Below are positions 45,509 to 56,727 of a DNA stretch of 60,000 nucleotides, piece by piece (position 1 is the first letter of the stretch; each line of letters opens with the position of its first letter). This DNA is from Nymphaea colorata (Eukaryota; Streptophyta; Magnoliopsida; Nymphaeales; Nymphaeaceae): positions 19,237,035-19,297,034 of the forward strand of contig NC_045149.1 of the NCBI RefSeq assembly GCF_008831285.2, in the 5' to 3' direction. Both the position numbers and the translations under genes were made by a program. The notes beneath the pieces are model-generated. The model was not told where the DNA came from. It was given only the letters and a program-made list of their open reading frames with translations, and made no database searches.

Positions 45509-46790
45509 TTGGTGAGTCGTCCCTTTGCTTGAGGATGAAGCTCGTGACCTTCACCATCTGCCCACGTCCTGATAACTGTTTGCAGGTACCAAGTAATGCA
45601 TTTCTGTGCACCATAGCTTTCCCGGAACGCCTAATGAAACGGCGGCCACCCAAAATTGTATCTTCAAATAATTATTTTTTGAAACAACGTCTCTTTCTCT
45701 CTCCGACCCTCTTAGATGATGTGAAAAGATACTCGCCTTTTTTTTTTTTACTGCCAGCCACGTCGTCGAGGTTGGGTGTAAAAGAAAAAGAACTTGCAGA
45801 TTGCGGTACAGTCGTGGATACTGGCTAAAGTTATAATAAGCAAGGAAACAAAATCTCAGAAAAGAAGAAGAAATTACACGGAGACGCTCCGCACAAAAGC
45901 TTCGGAAACGGGCTTAAACACATTGCCAAAGCCCGAAACTTGTCACGATACATACTTTCATAAATTCACATATGCAGAATGTATTCCACTTATTTCAAAA
46001 CCTCATTAAAAATCAATTGATTCACCATTCTAGGTCCATTCCAAAGACTACGATGATCATAGAAAGTTACAAACACAATCGGTTATTTTCCTGTCAACAG
46101 AGTGCCGAACCCGACACTTGTCAGGATACATACTTTCATAAATTCACATATGCAGAATGTATTTCCACTTATTTCACAACCACATTAACAATCAACCGAT
46201 CACCAACCGCATTAATAATCAACTGATCACCACCCACTCTAGACGGCCTCAAGACTGCATTGTCCACTTACACTTGATTCTAAGTTCCTTCCAAAGACTG
46301 CGATTATCATAGAAAGTTACAAATACAGTCGGTTATTTTCCTGTCAAAGTGTTCATGGCTACCAGGGCATGTATACAACGTCACAACGCATGGAAACAAT
46401 GAACTTGGAGGAGAACGTCGCTACAAAAGATTAAAATGTTGGAATTCATGGGGATGCGATCTCGCCTGTCCGTGGGGGCATTTAATTTCAATAAGCTGTT
46501 AATCAGAACGATAAATATAAAAGAAATAAAACACATTAAATTGCGCACTCATTTTCTCAAGCCAAACATATGCACGTTTTTCAATCATTTGAGGATCACC
46601 TTGACACATAACCAACGAAATCAAGGATAAGACGAGCCGTTTTGAGCCTGGGCAGTTAGATCCAAAAACTGATCGGAAAAAACAAGTTTATCCGAAAGGC
46701 AAGATTAGGCTACGCCAAGAGGAGCTAAGAAGGACGAAAAAAAAAAAAAAAAAACTACTGCGGGTGCGGGCACATCTTTAGATCGATTTT
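45422..46790. other. CPS 3' flank and intergenic spacer
   Basis: Begins with the CPS 3' UTR; its poly(A) site was not located. A possible 3' UTR donor (GTGAGT) lies at about 45511, just where similarity with copy 1 ends. Between 45930 and 46350 two imperfect direct repeats occur, described separately. 46333-46590 recurs at 25201-25480. A run of 16 A sits at about 46739-46754. No gene recognised. Confidence 0.5.
45937..46347. repeat. imperfect direct repeats in CPS-hnRNP spacer
   Basis: 'GATACATACTTTCATAAATT' and its flank occur near 45949 and 46126, over about 46 matching bases. 'GATCATAGAAAGTTACAAA' to 'GGTTATTTTCCTGTCAA' occurs near 46053-46098 and, with few changes, 46302-46346. The spacing of the second pair is larger because of inserted AACAATCAACCGATCACC-type short repeats near 46185-46235. 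Confidence 0.8.
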
Positions 46791-47809
46791 AATTTACTCC
46801 TTGAAAGAAAAACAGCCACACAGACAGGGAAAGCATCTTGTTTCCAGAAGCCTAGAGGCTAACAGCCTCATCAAAAGATCATGAACAGAATCAGTGGATC
46901 TCAGATAGAAAAGTGCACAACAATGAACAATTAGAAAAATAGCAAATGAATGCATCACCCTATGCACAAGCAGCAAGCTGGAAAGCAATTCATAATGGGG
47001 AGAGCCATCATCACAAGGTTCCAGATGCAGATGCTCGCCATCAGATCAGTTTACAAGCTGAAACAACCCTGTCGATCCGGAGTTTTCAGCGCATTCCCCA
47101 CTCATATCTCAGATCTCCCTGCAGAACTTAAAAAATGCACCGCATCTCTCCTGTACACAAGGGCAAATACAGGAGGAAACAAATTATGGAACTGACAAAG
47201 ATTTCAACTACTAATATTTGCTAGTCTGAGCTGAATTGTGTCTATCTCCCTTCCCCCATAGCTCTTTCTACTTCAAAAGACTATTTAATATCATATCAAG
47301 TATATGCACAAGTACTACTTTGGCTTAGCCCTTCCCCTAATACACCAAGCACAGCTGCCAAAAGAACACCAAAAATTTCTAGCAGATATCAGCTACTCTT
47401 CCTCATCACATCACAAATTGAAGTTCACACTACTGTATCATTAATACTAATGAATGCAAAAGACAAGCTTCATAAACACAAATGGCAAGTACGAAGCAGC
47501 TACACTCGAAACAAAATTACTAATTCATCAAAACTATAGATACGGCTACCAGTATGCCTAAGACATAACGCCACACAAAATTAACTACATAGGAGATACT
47601 AAAGACATGTAATCCTTGGATCTACTGATTCTAACCAACAAAAGAGCTACTTGTAACTACTGGGATTTGAGCAACCCAACCAGTCCTGCAATCCATTCCA
47701 GTCTGAAAGAGCTGTCATGACCAGGTGGAGTAGTGCAGAAATTCCATTTTGCTGAAGTAGCCACTTTTGATAAACCAGAAACCAGAAGACCAATAATCCT
47801 GGAAACGCT
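46791..47809 (-). other. hnRNP 3' flank, probably including its 3' UTR
   Basis: On the minus strand this follows the hnRNP stop codon. It is AT-rich, with no coding frame I can support. The end of the transcript was not located. Confidence 0.4.
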
Positions 47810-49930
47810 CTACTGGATCTGCCGATTAGCAGCACCATAGCCACCATAGCCAGCCTGCACCCCAGGTGCACCATTCGCTTGAGGTACACCATAGCCTCCA
47901 CCTTGTGTCATACCTTGTGAAGGATCAGACCTCCACATGGCATTCGGGTATCCAGAGTTCCCATTAGCTTCTGAATATCCACCGCCCATATAACTGCCAC
48001 TTCCTCCAGATTGCTCATTGATGCCACCAGAGGCATTATTTGGAACACTGCCAGAACGCCCACCAACAGCACCATAGCTACCAGGATTACCACCATATGA
48101 CCCTTCACCATAACCATAACCATAGTTTGCATTGTTGAAACCTGCACCACCACCAGGTGACTGACCTGCAGGTCCAGAAGGAGCTCCACCACTACCAACA
48201 CCACCTCCAGCACCAGACGTATTCCATGGAGCTGGACCTCCATACCCAGCACTGACGCCATAACCTGCAGCATTCCCCTGCATTCCATAGGCTGTAGGTG
48301 GTTGGTTACTCCATGGGCTCCTTGGAGCACCAGGTGGGCCACTAACGTAACCACTGGTGGGACCAGATGCATTAACATACCCACCAGCTGGACCAGTGTA
48401 ACCAGCGTTTGGAGGAGCACTTCCATATCCGCCAACACCATATCCTGGATAACCAACATTTCCATTAGCAGCTGTCCCATAGCCATAGCTGGGTGCCCCA
48501 TAGCCAGAGGAACCATAAGCAAATCCACCTCCCGCTGGAGGTTGTCCATACCGATTTGCATCCATTCTGCCATCGTAACTGTTATTGTTGGAACCAGCAG
48601 CACCATAGCTTTGGTAGCTCCCACCACCAGTGCGCCCACCACCTCCAGGATTTGCTTCCTTGGGCAGAGCTCGTTTAACCTCAACAAGTTTACCATTCAA
48701 GTCATGGAATGTCTTGTGTAGAACTCTGTCAACAGCATCTTCCGACTCGAACGAAATAAAGCCAAACCCTCTCGGTCTCTGGGTACTCTGGTCATACATC
48801 ACTACAACATCTGTTACATTACCATACTGCTCAAAATATTGACGGAACGCCTCTTCAGTCAATGTTGAAGGAAGGCCGCCTACAAAAATCTTCTTGGTTC
48901 TAACATTTCCACCAGCTCCACTATTTCTCCCCGCACTTGCGTTCCCAGACCTAGACGATATTTGCTGTTCTTCCCTTGACAAGGCCCTCTTTGCCTCAAC
49001 CTGAAAGAAAGCAGAAAACACATAAAAACAGAAGATTTAACGAATACACAAAACGGCAAAAAATGAAAAAGACCAACAACAGGAATGCACTTAATACAGA
49101 AAATGAAATACAATGTTCCACAGATGACACAGATTAAAGGAGGTCTTGATTCAGTGCTACAACTTTCAAGCATCTCAAATCTCATGTTGGTATCACGATG
49201 ACCCACTCATAAGACAGAGATCCATGCAAAATAAATATCCTCTTTGTGATTTCACAAAGGAAGCTAATTATGCGCCATGGCAGTAAGCGCAAACCATCAA
49301 GTTTTCACCAACTTATGATCAATCAACCCAGCACATTAGCTCGGCAGAGTAACCCCAAGCGATCACCGTAGAAGAAAAGCGAGAGCCGCACCTATTAGCA
49401 TAAATTGTACAAGACTTTGAAGTTCCATTGCAAACCCAAATCAGATCAAAAGACGATCAAGGTAGCAAAGACGCCAGAAATCGCCATCAATACATGAATA
49501 CCAAAAAACGTATCCCCACTTCATTAATTATGATTTAAACCTAAATCATCACCTCACCTTAATAACCAAATCCCCAGCCCAAAAAAAGGGAAAAAAACAT
49601 CCCACTGCAGGAAACCAAGTTGAAATCCCACAATAACCGAAAAATAAAAGAGAAGAGGAAATAACATACAAATCAAGCACACACCAAAGCCTAGGAAATC
49701 AAACTCACGGTTCTGCCGTCGATGGTATGCTTGTCCTGAAGAACCCTATCGAGGAGGGATGGATCGGCGAAGACAACGAATCCGAAGCCTCTGGGTCGTC
49801 CGGTGACCTTGTCCCTCATGATGACCGCCTGAGTGACCTCCCCATACTTTTCGAAGTGGTCCTTCAGCTTCTCCTCCGTCGTCTCCCAGGACACTCCCCC
49901 GATGAACAGCTTCCCTTGATCTGAATCCAT
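47810..49930 (-). CDS. two-RRM glycine-rich hnRNP (RNA-binding protein)
   Basis: Minus strand, two coding exons: 49930-49709 (74 codons) and 49000-47810, joined by a GT-AG intron of 708 bases at an in-phase codon boundary. Product 470 residues. RRM1: RNP2 LFIGGV (8-13) and RNP1 RGFGFVVF (47-54). RRM2: RNP2 IFVGGL (112-117) and RNP1 RGFGFISF (151-158). From about residue 170 the protein is a long Gly/Tyr/Asn/Ser/Pro-rich low-complexity tail ending in AANRQIQ. This is the plant hnRNP-A/B-like (RNP1/hnRNP1-like) layout: nuclear or shuttling proteins that bind pre-mRNA or mRNA. The ATG was chosen because MDSDQGKLFIGG is the family start. A scrap of this gene is duplicated at 25490-25990. Confidence 0.93.
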
Positions 49931-50500
49931 TTCTCCCTCTCTCTGCAACCCAAAACTGATGAGGTTCCTTCTTCCTTCCTTCACCGCCTTCCCTTCCCTT
50001 CCCTTCCCGGTGAGGAAGAAACAAAAGGAGGGGGGAATCTGAAATCGGCCTTTGGGAGAAACCCTTCGAGCGCGTGAGAAAGGAAAATATCTATACGCAC
50101 GCTCATACGGTTCGCTCGCGATTTAGGTTGCAGATGGACGGTCGATAACGTTTCCTCTAGCTTTGGACGGTCTGGATTTCGGGTAGGGTTTGGCTTGGGG
50201 TCGTACAGGATCCAGCACCGACTTTGGCGCTCCACGTCTTCCTAGACACCTTGGAATGCGTGCAAGAGCCACCTATATAGATCACCGTGGTTGTAAATCC
50301 GAGCCGTTGATGCTGCGCGATGTGTGGATACTGGATGGTACCCTCTTGTCAACGGGTCGGGTTTATCAGCTTACCGAGTTTCGGATCCGATAAATTAGTC
50401 GACTTGGGATTCGGTATGCGGTTTGCGAACCCAATCCAACCCGGGGTCAGAGAACCCAGTAGCATCCGACCTACTACTACTCGGATCCGGATTTATTTCT
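49931..50500. promoter_or_regulatory. shared intergenic region between divergent hnRNP and DSS1 genes
   Basis: About 0.6 kb separates the hnRNP start codon (minus) from the DSS1 leader exon (plus). It includes the hnRNP 5' UTR (CT-rich on the coding strand, near 49930-50040). A CTATATAG element lies at 50271-50278. Whether promoters are shared cannot be told from sequence. Confidence 0.45.
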
Positions 50501-50593
50501 AAAAATAAAAGTCCGAGGCTACAGCGCAGCGCTGCCCATTTCTCCTCCCCCTTCCGCAGCAGAGCTCCGTCCCCGCAGTCGAAGCCTCGCAAG
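50500..50593 (+). promoter_or_regulatory. DSS1 non-coding leader exon
   Basis: A C-rich segment ends CGCAAG with the donor GTACGC at 50594. The acceptor that fits is GGTTCAG ending 53038, seven bases before the DSS1 ATG, giving a leader intron of about 2.44 kb. The 5' limit is a guess. Confidence 0.5.
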
Positions 50594-51554
50594 GTACGCG
50601 TCTCTCTTTCCCCAATAGTCGTGAATTAATTCTTCCACCCACTCGGTGTCTGTAATCTAAGATGATGGATTGTGCCAATATGCGATCCGCGTTTAGTTAC
50701 TCAAACGCTTTGGGAATTTTTTAACTCGAAGCTAGGGGCTAATGCCAAACTCTTGTTTGGAACAGATAAACTAGATTATTTGACTTCTATTTGAACTTTA
50801 ATAACTCCGGTTCTATAATCTAAGATCAAATTTAGTTGCTATTTATTTACTGTCAGAAGAAATAACCTTTTTTTTTTTTTTGCAATTTGGTTAGTTTCCT
50901 TGGAAGTATCTTCCATGCTTAGAATGATGAAGGTGATAAAGATCTGATCTGATGTATCTTTTTTTTTTTGTTAAGTGTATGTTTCATATTTACATGTGTG
51001 AAATGCAAACATCAGGTTTATGGCTGTGTTTTGATATGCAAACATCAGGACCTGATCTGTTGTACCTTTTCATCTCGGGCGATACTTTCTCCATGGCTTA
51101 CTTTGTTATTCATCTACTTTTGCTTTTTAGCTGAATATCCTTCCAAATTGCTTTGCTAGAGTTTATAACAGATAGGGGAAGTCTAACTTCCCTCATCATG
51201 TCACTCTCATATTTCAAAGATAATAAAAATTTAGATAAATCTAGAACATGCTAATGTCCATCACTTGGGCAAGAATAATTTGTATATTTCAATTGATATT
51301 GTTACTGTGAATACTAACTGTCTATGCTTAGGCAACTACATCAAACTAAGTAGACTGTAGAAGTAGAATTGGTCAAAGCTAGCCTTACAAGTCGAAGTTT
51401 GTTCCAGGTCCTCAACATTTTTATCCAATCATATTATCCACACTTTTTATCTTTAAAATATGAAACCTCTTTCATGGCTTCATCTTTATAGAATTGGATG
51501 CAAGTAAGGTGCCTTTGCTGACAACTCATCTTTTGTGAATGTTAATGTTTTCAA

Positions 51555-51849
51555 CAAGGGCGGAGCCAGAATTTTTTTTCTGTGGATCTCTAAGCATATA
51601 GTTAACAAATTTTCATTTGGCTATGAGGCAGTGTCCCGGTCTTCTGGGCAGAGGTGGAGGAAAGGGGGGCCGGCAGGGGCCTTACAAGTCAGATTTAAAA
51701 AATAAAATAAAAATTTATATCTAAATCTAAAAAAGTTATATATATATATGTAGATATATATAATTTGAAATTTTTTATTTCTGCCCCAATTAAAATTTTG
51801 AAACTATAGTTTGGCCCCTGCATCATAAAATTATTGGCTCCGTCCCTAG
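51555..51849. mobile_element. hAT-like element candidate in DSS1 leader intron
   Basis: The left end CAAGGGCGGAGCCAGAA and the reverse complement of the right end CTAGGGACGGAGCCAATAA form imperfect terminal inverted repeats around the GGCGGAGCC motif common at plant hAT-type ends. No convincing 8-base target duplication flanks it. The interior has a G-rich part (51650-51685) and a TA-rich part. Confidence 0.45.
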
Positions 51850-53045
51850 GGCTGTCCTATATAACTGGACCTGCTAATTTAAGCTTTCACAGAATGGGTT
51901 CCATGGGCATACGGTGCCCCACCTATCTATGCCCTTGGTTATCAACTCTTACATAAACAAAGATGAACATCATTTTGATACTTGCAAGTCAAGAAAATAC
52001 TAAACCTTCAATAGGCATAGTACAATGTTTTCCATACAATTTGGCTAGATTAATTGTTCTTAAATAAAAACTATGATACAGCATCAAGATACTGCTTTGT
52101 ATGAAGCATGTTCTACTATAAGATGGCAGATGATAAACTACAGTGAGTAGAACATAAACATCAGCATGATACGGCATGTTGAAGTAACTAGTAACTTTGC
52201 CCATGAGAGATAAAAAAACACAGAGAGTACATAAGAGTTTTAAACAAATATATCAGTTACACTAAGTTTTCTATTATACAACTGGGGATGACATGCCCAT
52301 TTTCATTAAATGAAGCCCATTCCCAAATGTTATTTATGTCTCATTATTTGAAATTACTATGTTTCAGAAACATGAGTTCCCACTTTCCAAAATGTATTTC
52401 TCGAGATTTGAAAATGATTTAAACCAAAATTTTCAAAATTATTTGCATTTTCATTTCTAGAAAAACTTACCTAAGGCATATAAGAATGTAAAATTTTTGC
52501 TTTCTCCAAATTATTCTTCTATAAATTGCAAAGGGATATCTAACATGCACTATGCACTCTGTATAGGTCGTGCAACTTATAACAATTAAGTACATGCACT
52601 AAGAATTCTTTATAACAATGAACCTTTTTTTTTTTTTTTTCCAATTGTCATGGCATATAGATACTTTGGTATTTGTTTCCTTTCAGGTTACATAAACTAA
52701 TAGGTTCAGCCAAACAATATCATAAGACTACAAAATCTTGAAATTTAACATCTTGGGTGCTCTGATTTTGCAAGACAACTTGAAAATGTAGAAAAATAGA
52801 AAAACAATAGATGCTTGCACTTCATTAATCAAGTCACAAGAACTCATTGCAACACTTATTATGGTCATCATCAAATATCAAATTAGTTCTCAACTATTTG
52901 TTTCATCAGCTAGGTGTGTCCTAAAATGTTTGGTTATTTTTGTTACATGGTCCTTATGATATGATGGAGAGCAGTGTTAGCTTCTTTAACCCTCGACGGT
53001 GCCTTGTCTGAGCAGTTCATTTTAATTTTTTGGTTCAGTCTCAAG

Positions 53046-54908
53046 ATGGCAGAAGAACCCAAAGCTATAAAGGAGGATGCCAAGATTGATCTATTTGAAG
53101 ATGATGATGAGTTTGAAGAATTTGAGTGTGAAGGTAAGATGTGTATCACAATGTTTCGTTGATGCTGCCACTTTTATAGTTAACAATTTTTTTACTGGTT
53201 TCTGCATCATTTGATTTGAACAATCTACTCTGCAGGTGCACTAATCTGGTTCTCTGAAAGTCTGATTTTTTTTTTTTAAAAAAAAAAAACACCCAACAAG
53301 TTTGGAAATCTAAAGGGGATAAAAGCTATTTGAAGATGTTTGAAATATAGCAAATGTTTTTTAGGAGGGTGTTTGATACAAAAAATATTATATTCTTGAT
53401 ACAAATGTTCCAAAAACTCCATATTCTTGTTCTAGGAAACATGATGTCATTGTGGATGCTATTACTAGATCCAATAAAACAAATGCGGTACATAATCACA
53501 GATGTTCTCTAGGACAAGAACATGGTGTTTCTGAAATGTGTTCTAAGAACAGAGTGTTCTTATTACCAATGTGTGGGGCCATTTGATTCAGAGACATAAT
53601 TATGGAAGAATACTCTGTCCAAAACACTCCGTTCTGGAACAGTGTTTTGCTTTTCCCAATGAGGCCTGGTTTTGTTCAGTAATTGATTCCTAAGAACATG
53701 TTTAACAGAGTGTCTCACTTTTTATTTCACCAACTTGGATAGATCCCAATTGCATTTGCTTGTCCTTGCTTCAAAATATATTCACATACAGTTTTTTTTT
53801 TCCAAAGAATTTTTTAGCTAGAAATAATTTGAATGAAAATGGATGTACATTATCCAGTTTTAATGGCGAATCAACAAAACCTAACCTCAGCTTCTTGGTT
53901 AAGTTGTGTGCTTGTGTTGATTTTCAACTCAGTTTCAGGCCGTTGGCTCTACATGCCATGAGATGCAAAGCAGAATGATGACTTTTAAATCCAACTTACG
54001 GATAGAGTGGAGAAATAAAAGAGGGAAATTTGGTTTTCTGGATTGGAATCCTTAACAACAAAAATCCATGTTTTCTCTTCTTATCAAAAGGATTTTAATA
54101 GTATGGAAAAAAAAAAAAAAAAAAAAAAAACCTAAGAATCCATCAAGACCATTCGAATGTGATAGTTGATAAGACCATGGCAGAACAATGAAACAAAAAT
54201 TTTGAATACCCAACTATTTCATTTTTTGTTGTTCTTTTATTTCTTTTTCTTCAAATTTTTTTCCTTATTTCTTCTTTTTACCAAGCTATGTAGTATGTAG
54301 TATGAACCTCTGAGGAAATCTACCCAGTTGTTTGCTCCAGCCGGATAATTCAATGCTTTTAACTATAATGGTCCTTGTTCCAATCCCCCCAGACTCAAAC
54401 CAACAACTAGTAAAAGAAAAAACAAAAAATAAACCACCCATACCCATGAATATGAAGAGAAAGAGTGTCTGTGTATCATGCTGGCATAAAAAATATTACT
54501 GAAGGGTGAAGGCAAACAGAACTTTTTGTTTTGTATGAAAGGGAGTGTTCTTTTCATTATGGTGGAACCACCAAAATTGATTTAATTTGACCCAGTGAAA
54601 TGTGTTCTTACATGTATGAAAGTGAAGTCTGTTTGAGTTGACACTTTTGGGGACCGACCTCTTTTGGAAAAAATGGTTTTCACTCTCAGAGTAAGATGTT
54701 GCTTTGTACTGAGTTGCTACTAATTTCCCATTGAGCTCAAGTCAGATTTTGTTGAAGTGCAGAATGGGATGATGAGAAAGAAGAAGGGAAGGAAGCAACA
54801 CAACAGTGGGAAGATGACTGGGACGATGATGATGTCAATGACGATTTCTCTCTTCAGTTGAGAAGGGAGCTGGAGAACAACTCGGAGAAGAAACAAATTG
54901 TACCTTGA
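53046..54908 (+). CDS. DSS1/SEM1-type 26S proteasome lid subunit
   Basis: Two coding exons, 53046-53133 and 54763-54908, join at a split codon (GT-AG intron of 1629 bases) to give 77 residues. The protein is small and very acidic, with the two hallmark blocks: DLFEDDDEFEEFE (about 15-27) and QWEDDWDDDDVNDDFS (about 44-59), followed by a basic helix LQLRRELEN. These match the conserved DSS1/Sem1 family, a lid subunit of the 26S proteasome that also binds BRCA2 and the TREX-2 complex in other organisms. The C-terminus (NNSEKKQIVP) is a little longer than in typical members. AAGATGG around the ATG is a good start context. The gene symbol is withheld because plants often have two paralogs. Confidence 0.93.
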
Positions 54909-56727
54909 TAGACATATCTTCGAACCCTGTAATTTATTTTCAACTTGACCAAAAGCTTCAACTGTTATATCTGGATCTCGGTGGAACCAGCTTGTTTTCT
55001 GTCATTTTTCTGATGCATTCAACACTTATATATGCAACAAAGCCTTCAAACAGGCATCTAGTTTGAGGTTGCTGCAACTGGATGCCATATGCTTGCAAGT
55101 TGCAAGGTAAATACTCCCATCTACCAGCAGCATGCTGTATTGAATTATTTAACTGTCACCTGGTATTGACTAAAAAGTATTAAACGGTACCTGTTAGCCT
55201 TGTCTCAAAGATATGGGGAGTTTCTCAGTCTTTGATTCCTGTTCACAAGGTTATCACAGACCTAAAGAGTGTTTTTAATCCCTAGGAGCTGCCTGTCCTG
55301 AGAGCGGACATCACAAGCAGATTTGAATAATATCTTAAAATAGTAATCTCATTGTCAAAGCACTGTGCTAAAGGTTCATGAATTCAGTTCCTTTACTGTT
55401 AGCAGAAGAAGCACATGAATAAAGCGTTCATGCACATTATCATGTATCTAGCCTATCAACCACCACCAGGGTTCAAAAGCTTCTAACTTGGTTCGATGCT
55501 CAATACAGATTCTAGGCACTTTTGCTTGAGGGCATGCTGAAAACGGGCAATCCACCATTATCTTTGACCAAGAGATGTAGCAATACCTAGCATGATGCTT
55601 GCGTATTCCTATCCACATTTGGACCAACATTTCATGTTATGTATGCCTTGCACTTGACCAATCCAAATTTATGAAATTTGTTAACTGACTTTGATTTGAT
55701 CGACCGGCTGATTCTTGTTGGATATCCAGTGTGGAGCTGCAGTCAACACCTTTCCACTGTGATATGATATTTATCTTGGATTGGGCTTCTTTCAGAACAA
55801 CCATGAGATTCTCCATAACCAATCTCAGCAAATTAGAAGATGTATCCGTGTGTCCTTCTCATGTTGATATTATCTGCTGCTGGTACCACTGTTACAGTCT
55901 GCAGGGGGACTGCATTTCGCATTGCATTTGAGATAGTATGCTGCCAACATGGATTTAGGTCTTCAATGGTTTTCATTACCAGATTTCTTCGGATTGGCTT
56001 CTGCTGCAAACCTCTTTCAGATTATCCTTCATCAATCTTCCCAAATTATGGAATGTTCCTCCCTGTCGGTCTGCTATTACCACTCTTACGTAGTCTGTAT
56101 GCAGGTTCTGTACTGCATTGCATTTGAGATCGTTAGCTGCCATCATGGATGCATGGGTCTTCAATGATTGAATCTCGTAATGTTTTCATTCCTTTCCTTC
56201 TGATCCCCCCTATGAGCTATAATCAGTTAGGTTCTTCATCTTATTTGCAACTAACTTCCGATCAACTTCTTCTCTTAGGCACTTCACATTATCCTTACCA
56301 ATCCGCACCACTATTGGATCCCTTTTATGCTTTGATTCACTTGCTCTTCCAAACAATAGCGTCAACAATTCCTTGCGTTAAGCTATATTTTTTATGGAGA
56401 AACTATTCAAAGCGGAGTTCATATCATGAAACCCATTAATTACCACTGAAATTTAAAGTGCCTTTATGACAATTTTCTTTTTCAAATTTCTCAGTTTCTC
56501 TCACTCCCTTCCCTTTTTCAAGCGTAAGGTGCAAACCCACTGGGGCAGGCCCTGTCTGCTGTATACTGAAACCACTCTAAGCGGCATGTTGTCTAGGAGG
56601 AGGTGTCATTTCTCTCATATATATCCATCTTTATATTTTCGCAATGTCTAGATAGAAATATAATTGATACATTAATGTTACATAAGAAATTTGTGACTTT
56701 AGTTTTGTAGATAACACCTTCAAACCT
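54909..56727. other. intergenic region between DSS1 and NPF genes
   Basis: Contains the DSS1 3' UTR, then AT-rich DNA with no gene I recognise. Short open frames on both strands (55440-56440) carry no motif. An imperfect direct repeat, CTGCATT...GCATTTGAGAT...GGTCTTCAATG, occurs at about 55911-55966 and 56112-56165. Confidence 0.5.

Noticed and set aside
47908-48721. Long open frames on both strands over the hnRNP exon 2 (262 and 139 codons)
   Set aside because: They overlap the glycine-rich tail of the hnRNP in other frames. The repetitive GGN codons there avoid stops in all frames, and the predicted proteins are low-complexity with no motif.
55637-56440. Possible gene between DSS1 and NPF
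   Set aside because: Short frames on both strands overlap, no domain or splice chain could be built, and the area contains imperfect direct repeats.
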